Shown here: piece after piece, positions 36,991 through 47,461 of the stretch
Layout of the letters: each line of letters starts with the position of its first letter
Numbering within the stretch: the stretch's first letter is position 1
Translations under genes and position numbers: made by a program
Source: Dictyophora rubrovolvata
Lineage: Eukaryota; Basidiomycota; Agaricomycetes; Phallales; Phallaceae
Reading direction: 5' to 3'
Length of the DNA: 64,000 nucleotides
Assembly: GCA_029959195.1 (NCBI GenBank)
Contig: CP114126.1
Location: 868,001-932,000 of the forward strand
The notes under the pieces: generated by a model
The model's database searches: none
What the model was told of the DNA's origin: nothing
The model's input: the letters and a program-made list of their open reading frames with translations, nothing else

Positions 36991-39073
36991 TTAAACACCT
37001 CGGTCCACCATCACCCGCGCCTTCCTCTCGCCACCCAATATCGACCTCCACACCATCCCAACAAGACTATAAATAAATTTCCTTCTGAGGCCTGTCCTTT
37101 TCCACACAAACCTCACGAGACCAAGAAATGCGAATATAAAAGATACATCAAGAATGAGTCGTCGGATGATCAACAAGATGGATAGTGAAGGAGATGAGTA
37201 TCTTCTTCGGGCATATGGGTAGGATCGATATCGAGGGTCGCGGTCCGATCGAGCTTGCGAAACCAGGTGTGTTTCCTCGATAGGTACGAAGACTAAAAAG
37301 GCTGCTACGGACCGTAATGAGTCAACTACGCGTGAAAGAGGTCCGACTAGATTGGACCATAAGCCTATTTGTGTAGGGTCCCATACGTGATTTGAATTGA
37401 TCGAAGAACCGAAGAGTAAGGAATTCATCATCATGAGCGAAGACGAAGAGAGTGATGCGTTTCGACCTGCGCTCCCACCTACACCAGAATTCATACTGCT
37501 AGATAAGCCGTGCGCGTTTGTAATAGCTTCGAGCATTTCGACACGTTCTGATAAAGCGGCAATATGTGCTTGAACATTCTCGAGAGCTCGCTCAACAGGC
37601 GATGGGCCACCACCACCACTGCCACCATTGCCACCGTTAGAACCACTAGGTACTGAGGAGTCAAGAGGCGAACGCGGTACGTATTGTCGAATATAACGGG
37701 CTTGTGGGGGTAATGGAATGGTATTATGCGGTAATGAATTTCGTCCATGGATTAAGTTCAATCCGTCACTTAGCGACCTGAGACGTGAACTTTCGGTTTG
37801 CGCTGAAACTGATAAAGGTGAAGAAATAGGCTGCTGGTGGGTATATGGATGAGGCTGTGGATATGGTGCGCCTGGCATAAACGTCGAGGCTGACAGGGAT
37901 TCGGAGCTTGAGGGGGGAACAGTTAGAGGGGAATGTATCATTGGTTCTCCACCGAATGCGGAGGGTGTTGTATAGGCGGGCATTGGTTGCGTCGGGGGGA
38001 CAGCACCACCTGAAGGAGCAATTAAATTGTTTAGCATACTGGATCCTAGACCGCCAGGCACCCCGGGAGTTACAGACAATATTGATCCCGCCATGGGGGT
38101 ACGGTATCGCATCAGAGTCTGCGACGATAGTGAAGATGGCGGTCGGAATGAAGGGTCCATCCGTGTAAGAGTATGTGTTGAGGGACGTAAAGGTTGTACC
38201 TGTGTGTTTTCATGGGCATATTTATCTTTATCATTGGAATACACTTCCACTCGGTCCGCGTTATGTTCGTAATCTTCAGTATTGTCATCGTCGTCCGTTG
38301 TTGTTTCTTCCTCTTCTGAGTCGGGTATGTGTTCTGCGTTTTGCGTCGAGTATGAACTTTGTCTGCGGGCGCGCACTGCCTCCGCGGCTGACTCTGAACC
38401 AGATGAACGAGGAGATTCTCTTCCAGATGTTGAGTTTGAGAGATGATCAAACGATCCTGCCATAACGAAAAGCAGGTGAATTGTCGAGGCGGGGAAAGCT
38501 CACGACAAAGGAAGGCAACATACCACCTAGATTGCCGTACGACTCCAATTCGCGAACCAGGTCTCGGGCAATCGTCTTGTCAGAATATTTTCGTAATACC
38601 TACAGGAACAATTGTACAAAAGTTCAGTTGACATAATGACCAGTACATACTTTCAGGAGTGTTTCGACGTATAACAACTTCGCCTCATATGAGGGTAGCC
38701 CTTTATGTGTCGCCCATGCATCCCTGGTTATAATATTAGGAGAGAGAAATAATAAGTGGGTATGACAGATACCATTTAGCTCTTCCGAGCATATCCCAAA
38801 TTCCCGGTCGAGGTGGTTTGACATTGCCAACGGTCGCTGAAGCTCGTCATTGGGACTAGTCACGGGGGAGATAAATTCGACAAACCTTGCTTGTACAAAC
38901 TAAATCCAGTAATCCATATTTGTCGTATATCACAAAATTCAACAAACTAACCTATACATATCCAGCTTCTCCTCATAGTCTGTCTGAATTGGTCCCGTTT
39001 TGGGCAGACTTTGTACTACTGAAACGGCTTTTGAGAATTGTGCGTCGATGAGGTCATGGTCACTGTTGTTCAT
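36991..39073 (-). CDS. Tail-anchored acyl-CoA-binding protein, Atg37/ACBD5-like
   Basis: The start MNNSDHDLIDAQFSKAVSVV leads into an acyl-CoA-binding domain: QSLPKTGPIQTDYEEKLDMY, then AWATHKGLPSYEAKLLYVET followed by LLKVLRKYSDKTIARDLV. Three or more short introns split this domain. A large exon (about 36991-38455) carries a long acidic and Ser-rich linker, Gly-rich tract, predicted coiled coil (ALENVQAHIAALSERVEMLE) and near the C-terminus a hydrophobic segment SILLIIRRLILDVSFIFAFL in a basic context. An N-terminal ACB domain, coiled coil and C-terminal membrane anchor are the layout of ACBD5 and fungal Atg37, peroxisomal membrane proteins for very-long-chain acyl-CoA handling and pexophagy. 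Peroxisomal location is inferred. Confidence 0.8.
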
Positions 39074-40064
39074 GAACTGAGGGGTGATGAACTTTAGTGT
39101 TAATTTTGAGATTCGCTTTGACGTTGCTGGAAAAGCCCACTGACCCGACAACCGGTCGTGACTCGCAAGCGCTTAGCGCAATCACGCGCTCGTTACGTTT
39201 CGGAGACTCAGACCTGGCTAATACGGACGGATGTCATACATATTCTATGGCAGAACATTTCACGCGATTTTGATTTTAAAAAATGTTGAATTTACACGCG
39301 TAGTTCGTAGTAACATGTCTTCATCCACGGAATTTGAGGTTCCCCGATGTATACGTAGGCCCTTCTGCACTTGGTTTCCCTTAGACCTTGCAGCGGATGT
39401 GATGAAACGACCGCAGTACTTATTATCAGCTTCAACAGGTTTGTATCGTCAATTGGATGGGAAATTTATCCTATATATATATATATAGGAAAGAACCCTT
39501 AACTTGTCTCTTCCGATCTTTTGTTGCATCACTATGCATGGCATGGCGCATTCACGAGACATCACCAAATGAGGTCTGCCGAAGTTAAATTTCTCCTTTG
39601 TTCAGGCAAAACTTTCGGAATAAAATCAGTTAATGTACATGAACGTCTTTTTTTTTTACTTTCGCAGTGACGAAGTGGAGGAAAAGCTTGAACAGAATTT
39701 AGAAATTAGAGGCAGAAGTGCCTTTAGTCAGGTGATGAACGGCTCGTGCCGGTGTGCGCGTCACAGTTTGAGACTCCGCAGACAGCGCTGGCAGGGAACC
39801 GTTCTCCCCGACCAACACAGTCGTCCAAGGCCGCCAACAGACTGTGTGCAAGATTATATATTTCTCCTTTTCGAGGTCTGTTGTTCTCTCTTCTACTCAT
39901 CATGCTTGCTTCGTTGCATCTCCTTCTTTCTCATTATTCTTTCTCAAAACCTTCTTCCTGATCTATGCTTCCCTCTATTTTATCAACTTGAAACTTATGC
40001 GCTCTCCTCCACAAAGGGTTATATCTTCTTCTGACACTTTTTTGCTATCTCACTGCGCCCGTTG
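39074..40064. promoter_or_regulatory. Divergent gap between ACB protein and ARS2
   Basis: Nearly 1 kb. The left side borders the acyl-CoA-binding gene start. The right part is a long pyrimidine-rich leader before ARS2, with ttcttttttttttactttcgcag-like splice-acceptor sequence near 39645-39666, so ARS2 may have a 5' untranslated exon. A TA dinucleotide run occurs at about 39472-39486. No protein motif found. Confidence 0.4.
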
Positions 40065-43000
40065 ATGACCTCGTGGGCCCCCACAAATCAGAACTCTGAT
40101 TATAATCGTCGCTCATCACGTTCACACAGCCCCAGACGGAGAGACAAGGACGGCGATATGTCGCATGATTATAATTCCGCACATAGCGGTTATGGCCAAG
40201 ACAGAGGCTGGGATGATTACTACGAGAAACGTGGTAGAGGACGAAGTCGCAGTCCAGGTGATGATTGTATGTCGCAAAAAAAAAACCCTTAAATATTTCG
40301 ATGCTGACTTGGCCTTGTTGTTTAGCTGGTCGCAAACGACGGCGATCTCACTCACCTTATGAAAGAGACAGGTTTGAACCTCGGCCACGGTATGGTGATG
40401 ATTATGGTATGATCTTATAGAATCTGTCCATCACGACTAAGCTGTATAAATTTCGATTTACTTTGCTAGACACACATTCAAGAGCACATGGATATTCCTC
40501 CCCCAGGTCCAAGAATGGGGGTCATTACTCACTTCAGCAGCAGCACTCACCTACCATGACCCGGTCCAACCGACCTCCGCTGGTGGACCCCTACTTGCAC
40601 CAACCTCAAGCCGTCAGTTTGAGACAGTACGCAGATTGGTTCCGTGCTACCTATCCCAAAGAAGCCAAAGAAGAAGACGAGGCTGATAGGGCGGCTGAGA
40701 AAGAAGCCGGCAGAAAAACCAGAGATGGTATCCGTGCTCGTTGGGAAAAATATAAGAAGAAACATCTTTCCATGCAGGTTAGCCGTGTTCCTTTATCCCT
40801 TCCATTATCGTACGTTACGGGAAAGTTGATATTGTCTCAAGCTCCAAACCCTTTTTGATCATCATAAGCGCTCGCCTTGGTTTTCAGAAAAGTATAATCC
40901 TGCTCCAGAGTGGGTAAATTTGCGGAATCGTGTAAGGAAGCAAGGATGGAAAGGTAGACCAGAGCAGTTTTTGAAAGACCTTGAAGAGGGAAAATATGAT
41001 CCCAAACGAGAATCTGATTCTGCTGGAAAGGATACTACTGTCCTGGCTGATGAGAAAGCACCGCCTGAGGATGTAGACGTTCCAGATGAGGATGCTGCTG
41101 ATACCCCCTTTGAGACTCCGGTTAAGACTGAGATAAACGGCAAACAGGGTGGGCAGAATGGTCGCCAATTTCGTGAAGACGATGTTCTGGTGTACCCTGA
41201 TGGCAATCAGATTGCCATTCGTACTATCCCCCCAGATATCGGACGTCAGAAAATTGAGGAGGTAAGTTACATATCCCTCGGTATATGTTAAGGATACCCT
41301 AATAAGCGCTGTCTGCTAGGCATGTCGAACTACTCCAGGGTTTATTCACTTGGCTCTGGGCGACCCTCTTCAAAAAAGGCAATATTATCGTGCTGGATGG
41401 ATGAAATTCAAAGATGACGTCGATATGACAAACACTATAGCTTTAGTCGGAGAAAAAAAGGTTCTGGTTTTTCGTCGCTGTCTTTTGCTCCCTTATGTTA
41501 AGCTTTGATTCAGATTGATGGTTTTAAACTCCATGTTTCTCATGTACCTCGACCTTATTATGGACGTTTACGTCAGGCCCCTACGACACTTCAGCGTATT
41601 GAGAAAGACCTCCAGCAGGTTAAACAGTTAGCCAGTATCCTTGAGGATGAGTATGCAATGCTTCGTACGATGAAAAGTGGCGCACCTGAGCCTAAACCCG
41701 ATGAATCGAAGAGTGCGAAAGATGGAGAACAGGATTTTGCCATGGCAGAAGAGCAACCCGCTTCAACCAATGAGGTTGAAAACGCGGAGCCTGAACCGGA
41801 TGTCGATTCCGAGTTGTTTGAAAGAGGTAGCGAGGCTGTCGAGCGCCGAATTGAAAAATTAGCTTTAGAGCTGTTAACTCAACAGGAGAATGGTGATGGG
41901 GATGGCTCGGACTCCAAATTTGAATCGAATAAGGTGCGCCGACTATGTTATGTTATCGTCACGTATATTTTGTTTATTCCATCATCCGTGTTTCTATATT
42001 TTCGCTGGAAAAAAAACATTTTTAGTCGATTATTGCACTGGACCTATATGTGGCTTATGTTCGAGCGGCCTTCAATACTTGTTACTATTGCGCGGCCGTG
42101 TGTGATCATGTAGAAGAACTTAATAGGAAATGTCCGAAACACGTAAGAAAAATGATTTTAGAAAAGGTGCCTCCCTCTGGTGCGGATGACACAATGGAGC
42201 CACAAAAAGACGATGAGGATAAATCGATGAAAGATCAATCCAAGGAGAAAGACAAAGATAGAAGAGAAAAAAATGGTGTGTAATTTTGTGATTAATTAGT
42301 TGAATTGAAAAATCATAGTCCACGTTTAGATGATGCTCGCAGAATGGAGATGCTCGACTCGAAAATTGCTTTGTTGATCAACCGCTTTGGGATAGACCCA
42401 CTCGATTACGGCGGCAAAAATTCTGAAGAGTTCGTCAAATTTAGCGCTTCACTAGGATATTCTTTTAACACGTATTTGATATCTTACTAGGGAGCTAAAA
42501 AAGGTTGTGGAACCTCATATTAAACAGGAAGAAGAGGGTAAATTCCGGTGCAGGACATGCACGAAGCTGTTCAAAGCTGCTTCATTTGTGGAGAAGCATA
42601 TTTCCAACAAGCATCCGGAACTTATCAAGCAAATTGACGATGTCAGTATTTTTTTGCTTATAGTTGATAGTATCGGTGTTAAGTGGATTGTTTAGCTGCC
42701 ATTCTTCAACAACTTTGCGTTAGATCCCAATCGTGTCCAGCCATTTACTCATCTCCCTCCTGCTGTTGGCAATAACATCCCAAATCCGCATGCTTATGGG
42801 TTACAAGCGCCACCTGTACCATATCCCATTGATTACGCTCGACCTCCCGTTCCGGGATTTTACGGTGGTTACCCACCACCACCCTATGCGCCCTATAGTG
42901 GTCAACCGGGAACGTACGAGTACTACTTGCCTACAACTTGGCCCCCTCCCCAAGGGCGAAGGGACGACCATCCACACTCTGGACGACGTTTACAGGAGCG

Positions 43001-43319
43001 AATGGGGGGGTATGCGTCGACTACCCATTTGACATTAACGGGTGTCGAAGGCTTGCCGCCTAAGCCTGTGGCTGCCATTGAATCGAGTGGCCACGAAATG
43101 GGTGGCGGAAACGGCGGTGGTATAGGAGGAAACGGCGGTGGAGAGAAAACCGGAGGTGGCGGTGGAGGCGGAAGACGACGAGGTCGTGCGTCTACGGGTG
43201 GGCCGCCACCTCCGCCACCTCCAGATGCGAAAGAGGATCCTCGAGCCGCGGCTGGAAGGAAAGTTAGCTATCACGATATGGACGATGTGGCCGAGGGAGA
43301 TGTTGAATTGACATATTGA
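40065..43319 (+). CDS. ARS2/SERRATE-like RNA effector protein
   Basis: About ten exons. The N-terminus is an Arg/Ser/Asp-rich disordered region (SRSHSPRRRDKDGDMSHDY). The conserved SERRATE/Ars2 N-domain reads QYADWFRATYPKEAKEEDEA, then RARWEKYKKKHLSMQ and EWVNLRNRVRKQGWKGRPEQ. The middle has an RRM-like core (FIHLALGDPLQKRQYYRAGW). Then CDHVEELNRKCPKHVRK and the diagnostic C2H2 zinc finger FRCRTCTKLFKAASFVEKHI followed by SNKHPEL. The C-terminus is Pro/Gly-rich and ends YHDMDDVAEGDVELTY. ARS2 binds the nuclear cap-binding complex and directs capped RNAs to processing, export or decay. The translation start at 40065 follows a pyrimidine-rich leader. Confidence 0.88.
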
Positions 43320-43534
43320 ATTTTCCTTTTTTTCGTGGATCGATCGTGTTGGCATTCTGCCTCGTTCCTTAAGCTTGTTATTTGGCAATTTCTAAGTTTG
43401 ACATTCTTTTTTTTTCCTATCTGAATCTACCCCCTTGTAGTATGCACTATTCATCAAGATGTAAAGAACTTTGCGTATATGCAGATTGATCAAAAATATA
43501 AATAGATCTATTACTTGAAACAAAACAATACGTC
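43320..43534. terminator. Convergent 3' region of ARS2 and NVL/Rix7
   Basis: The two genes converge with 215 bases between stop codons. It contains T-runs and aatataaataga near 43494, plausible polyadenylation signals for one or both genes. Confidence 0.35.
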
Positions 43535-46196
43535 TTAAGCTACTTTTTCTTCATCTTTACTATCATCCAAGGGTTTGCTGGCCTTGACGGGTAGACCAGC
43601 AAATTTCGACCGCAGGGCTTCGTATCTGCGCCGTTGAGCAGGACTAACACTAGGTCCAAGGTTGCTCAGTGCATCTTCAAATTCGGGTAGACCGATTGCA
43701 AGATCACCTCCATCCCCATTCATTTCTAATGTAGCTTGTGCACCTTCCAATAGCTTTTTCAAAGTACAAACAGCCGCCTCTCTAACGAGCGCTGCCAAAT
43801 CCGCACCGCTATACCCATCGCACTTCTCGCGAACCAACGTTTCAATAACAGACAAAGAGGTGTCCGGTATTGGCATTTTTCTTCGACAAATCATGGTTCG
43901 GACAATTTCGGCACGCTCGTTGGCGGAAGGAAGGTCAACGTATAAGAGCTTATCTAGTCGACCGGGTCGACACATGGCTGGGTCTATCATGTCTGGTCGG
44001 TTTGTGGCTGCTACGACATAGACTGCTTTTCTGGCATCTAGTCCGTCAAGCTCTGTCAAAAGAGTGTTGACTACACGAGCGGAAGATTCGGACTAAAAGA
44101 GTAAAGGACAAATGGGATTCAGGAATTTTACGGAAAACGTTTGGACTTACGAGACTGTCGTCTCGTCGTGGAACAAGAGCATCGAGCTCGTCAAAAAATA
44201 TAACACAAGGCGATGATGCACGTGCACGCGTAAAGACTTGGCGGACGGCTCTTTCGCTTTCACCGACGTACTATAGAGGTAGTCGTCAACGAAGTAGCTC
44301 TTTCACCTTGTTTTTTTTTTACACCACATACCTTATTTAACAACTCAGGTCCTTTTACAGATATGAAATTCGCTCTACTTTCATTGGCTACTGCCTTTGC
44401 CAAAAGCGTCTTGCCACATCCAGGAGGTCCCCACAGCAAAACACCACAAGGTGCCTCAACCCCTACTCTCTTGAACAACTCAGGATGACGAATGGGCTGG
44501 ACGATGGCCATTTGCAGTTCAGCACGCGTGGCATGTAATGCGCCGACATCAGCCCACGTGACGTTTGGTACTGTCGCGAATCCTTCTCGTGTTGATGATG
44601 GCTGGACTTCAGATAAGGCCGCTATGAAGTCTTCCGGGGTAATGTGGAGAGGCTCAAGTTGTTCTTGAGTTAAAGCGATAGGATGCGCACGTAAAAACGA
44701 CGCGATAGACGGATCGGGAATCGATGAGAAGGGTATGTGTGTTGTTGAGATTATGGACGGTGGATCCTCATTAGCTTTGGGAGGGACGGTTTGATCGATT
44801 TGCATAGTGATATCTGCATCAGTCGAAAAAGGATTTTGAGGAAGAACGAGCGTTCCATCCGATAATTGTTGGAATATTCGCTTGACAGCTATTACGCCCG
44901 CCGCACCAGTTAGTGCAGCCAAGTCAGCTCCGACATAGCCTGGGGTAGCCTTGGCAAGGGATTTGAAATCAAACTCTCCAGACAAACGAAGTTTAGCGCA
45001 CAGGACGTGTAATATTCTAGACATAGTAGTTAGTTACCGGAAAGTAAGGCAAGCCTAATCATTCTTACTGAGCACGCGCTTCGTCATCTGGGACACCCAT
45101 ACCAATTTCATGGTCGAACCTTCCCGCGCGACGTAAGGCAGCATCGAGAGAATCGGGTCTGTTTGTCGCCCCTATGACAATTACCGGTTTATTATCCGTT
45201 TTGTCCCAAGAAAGGTCTATTGGGAGAACATAAGCTTTCAGCCAAATGATGGCGCAGCAAGACATTGACATACCATCCATACAAGTTAAAAATTGGGCTA
45301 CAATTCGACGCTCCATTTCACGCTGAGCACTTTCTCGTTTGGGTGTAATAGCATCGATTTCGTCAATGAATAAAAGACATGGGGCGACTCTCTTTAAGGA
45401 TGAACTGAGACCATATGATATAGACAATGTATAGACCCGACGAAAGGCTTACCTTTGCCTCTTCGAATGTTTCACGGAGTGTTTTTTCGGATTCACCGGA
45501 CATCCCGGAGACTATTGAAGGAGCCGAAATGCTAATGAAGGGCAGCCCAAGTTCCTAAAGATACAGAGCATGTCGTTAAGAATTCTGATGCAAGCCCTAG
45601 ACTGTAAAACTCACGCACGCCAGCAATAGCATTGGCTAGTAACGTTTTACCACACCCAGGAGGCCCGTGCAATAAGACACCTCGTGGAGGTTGGACACCA
45701 GTATGAATGTACACCTCTGGATGACACAGCGGCATAGCGACTAGCTCAAGCATTTTTTCGACACAAGGTTGGATGCCTCCTAAGTCAGACAGTCGCGTCG
45801 GAGGCGGCGTGTAATCTTTAGCTATAGAGCTAGGTGTCGTCTTCGGCCGTTTGACTGTACGTTCAGAATCGGCACCATCCGCTGCACTTGTCCGTGACGA
45901 GCGAACTTTGCGTTTTGTTGGCGGGGGTGATTGTAAAGCTGAAGCCAATTCAGTTGACTTGACTTCGTCTGCGGGAGCGGTTGTGTCTACGTTGGCTGCC
46001 TCTGGTACAGCTGTCGTTTTTTGAGATTCTTCAGCGGGTACAACTAGGACTGGCGCATTCAAGTTGAGTTTCGTCCGTCTATGGTTGGTCCATAAATTTT
46101 GCATGCCTTTATTTAAGGCATTTCCTGACTATGAAAAGATAAGTTAGAATACGCATAGGAAGAAGAATCAGCAATGTATCCACCGAAATTTCCATC
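43535..46196 (-). CDS. RIX7: NVL/Rix7-type AAA ATPase of 60S ribosome assembly
   Basis: Two AAA modules. D1: [20 protein letters not shown], Walker [18 protein letters not shown], Walker [21 protein letters not shown], then [21 protein letters not shown]2: [20 protein letters not shown], Walker [21 protein letters not shown], Walker [40 protein letters not shown]. This is the type II AAA layout of Rix7/NVL, which strips assembly factors from nucleolar pre-60S particles. Both ATPase sites look intact. The N-terminus is the weak point: the smallest model begins MEIS at 46196 with a 12-base first coding exon, while the open frame extends upstream to about 46273 ([13 protein letters not shown]), so more 5' exons may exist near the decayed repeat. 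Confidence 0.9.
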
Positions 46197-46273
46197 GAGT
46201 CAGAAATTTGGCCAAGTTTCGCTGCTGTGTGACCGTCACTGTCACACCGAAAACATAAACTTCTCAAGATGAA

Positions 46274-46388
46274 ACTAGAAAGTGCTCATCCCTATTTCAC
46301 TTGCTTGAATTTCGGTTTCTCAACCCGTTAGAATAAAGGGAGAATAATTTAAATGTTAGAAAATCGAAGTTATAATAACGCTTCAGTC
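46274..46388 (-). repeat. Decayed partial third copy of the SUA5 3' end / U6-repeat flank
   Basis: Read on the minus strand, this segment resembles the outer part of the inverted-repeat arms at 46795-46895 and 47610-47708. Shared blocks include ACTGAA...TTA..ATAA, CGATTTTCTA, ATTATTC and ATAGGGATGAGC followed by ACTTTCTA. It starts with what looks like the last codons of SUA5 (Thr-Glu-x-Leu, then TAA). It does not reach the U6 sequence and is diverged, so it is an older duplication than the two arms. Its inner end coincides with the 5' part of the NVL/Rix7 gene. Confidence 0.6.
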
Positions 46389-46401
46389 GCATCTGTTATG
46401 C

Positions 46402-46474
46402 GGTCGCGTAGCGTAACTATACACAACATCTTAGTTTGTTGAATTGACCCCCGGTTCAACTCCGGGCGTGGCCA
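46402..46474 (+). tRNA. tRNA-like gene, unusual D region
   Basis: The 73-base segment has a seven-pair acceptor stem (GGTCGCG with CGTGGCC, two G-U pairs), discriminator A, and a perfect five-pair T stem around TTCAACT with a consensus B box GGTTCAACTCC. An anticodon-like stem CAACA/TGTTG is present. A five-T run at 46479 could serve as the RNA polymerase III terminator. However, the D region (GCGTAACTATAC) lacks the usual GG and the D arm is too short, while the variable region is about 8-10 bases. A CTT (Lys-like) anticodon is the best reading, with low certainty. It could be a tRNA pseudogene. Confidence 0.45.
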
Positions 46475-46794
46475 TACCTTTTTGTGCATGTAAGTTTTAA
46501 ACCTTTGTCGATGTCAACTTACCTACTCACACAAACCTCTCTCTGTCTTTCCCAAATTTTTAAAAAAACTCAATGAGTGAACTTCTCCAATAATCGGAGT
46601 CATTCTGCAAGGAAATTCATCCATCGGGCTATAAGTGATTGGGGACTCTAGGCTTGAAGTGTTGGTTGAATTGTACAAGGCTCGGACAAGTGAATAACTA
46701 CAGTATCTCTATGCTTTTATATAATCGGGGTTACAGCCGAGTTAACATGAAAGAGAGTATGTAGGTAGGTTGAAATTGGGTGTATCCACTGAGT
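46475..46794. other. Spacer between tRNA-like gene and U6 palindrome
   Basis: 320 bases with no protein-coding signal, containing a run of A/T near 46556. No known RNA family recognised. Confidence 0.4.
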
Positions 46795-46939
46795 CCATAA
46801 TTTCGATTTCGATTTTCTACAATGAGATTATTCAAACTTTATTGAATTCTAGCCAGTGAAACTTGAATAGGGATGAGCCACTTTCTATGTTTGCCTTCCT
46901 CCACTTCCCTTTTTTGAATACCACACTCTGAGTCAAGTT

Positions 46940-46993
46940 GGCGCCCGGAAAAAGTCGACACGCCCACTCAAATGCATTTGCACAAATGGCGCC
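46940..46993. promoter_or_regulatory. Paired GGCGCC sites and CAAATGCATTTG palindrome upstream of U6
   Basis: Between 25 and 80 bases ahead of the left U6 gene are two GGCGCC sites (46940 and 46988) flanking the 12-base palindrome CAAATGCATTTG (about 46969-46980). No TATA box lies at the usual -30. The mirrored arrangement stands ahead of the right U6 gene. A role as the polymerase III upstream promoter is inferred from position only. Confidence 0.4.
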
Positions 46994-47017
46994 CCTTTGA
47001 TGTGACGATAACTGTAT

Positions 47018-47041
47018 GTCCTCTTCGGAGTGACACACGTA

Positions 47042-47073
<32 letters not shown>

Positions 47074-47134
47074 GGCCCCTGCACAAGGATGACACGCTAG
47101 TACAGAGTGGACGACCTTCGGGTCGCAATATTTA
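47018..47134 (+). ncRNA. U6 spliceosomal snRNA, copy 1
   Basis: The sequence contains the near-invariant U6 core: a 5' stem-loop (GTCCTC-TTCG-GAG-T-GAC), AAAATTGGAACGATACAGAG, AAGATTAGCATGGCCCCTGC and AAGGATGACACGC. The ACAGAGA box, the AGC triad and the internal stem-loop are intact, so this copy looks functional. The 3' tail carries an extra hairpin CGACC-TTCG-GGTCG at 47112-47125 before a run of eight T residues (47135-47142), the polymerase III terminator. U6 pairs with U4 and then U2 at the catalytic centre of the spliceosome. The exact 5' and 3' ends are estimated. Confidence 0.93.
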
Positions 47135-47137
47135 TTT

Positions 47138-47365
47138 TTTTTCGCTTTTCCAGTTATAGTTACTTACTGCAAATTCTCACTAAAAAATTACAGCTAATCG
47201 GTACAAATTTTTCAAGCATATCGATCGTCTCAATCTTGCAAACACAATATATTTACTCCAAAAATTTATGCAAGAACTTGAGACTTGAAAGCTGGTGCAT
47301 TGTTTAACTTTTAGGTTTTCCTTGTTGCGGTGGAAATTTTGCAATCTGTCTAGGAGCAAAAAAAT
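47138..47365. other. Spacer between the two U6 genes
   Basis: 228 bases of unique AT-rich sequence between the inverted arms. Both U6 genes terminate into it: eight T at its left edge, and seven A at 47358-47364, which are T on the right gene's strand. No coding or RNA gene recognised. Confidence 0.6.
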
Positions 47366-47429
47366 AAATAAATATTGCGACCCGAAGGTCGTCCACTCTG
47401 TACTAGCGTGTCATCCTTGTGCAGGGGCC

Positions 47430-47461
<32 letters not shown>

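Larger units (their letters stand above)
46795..47137 (+). repeat. Left arm of 343-base inverted repeat with U6 gene
   Basis: This arm is the reverse complement of 47366-47708. Comparing the two by eye along their whole length I find no mismatch. Both are exactly 343 bases and flank a 228-base spacer (47138-47365). The arm includes about 220 bases upstream of U6, the U6 gene, and ends in the start of its T-rich terminator. Confidence 0.9.

Noticed and set aside
39231-39488. An 85-residue plus-strand open frame between the acyl-CoA-binding gene and ARS2
   Set aside because: No motif, ends in a TA repeat, and lies in a region needed for two promoters.
46402-46474. Idea that the B box here is the external promoter element of the U6 genes
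   Set aside because: It lies more than 600 bases upstream of the nearer U6 start, whereas known external B boxes lie just downstream of U6; the cloverleaf-like pairing favours a tRNA origin.
46832-47128. A 98-residue open frame on the minus strand, found identically on the plus strand at 47375-47671
   Set aside because: It is antisense to U6 and its promoter and is duplicated only because of the inverted repeat; no protein family fits.
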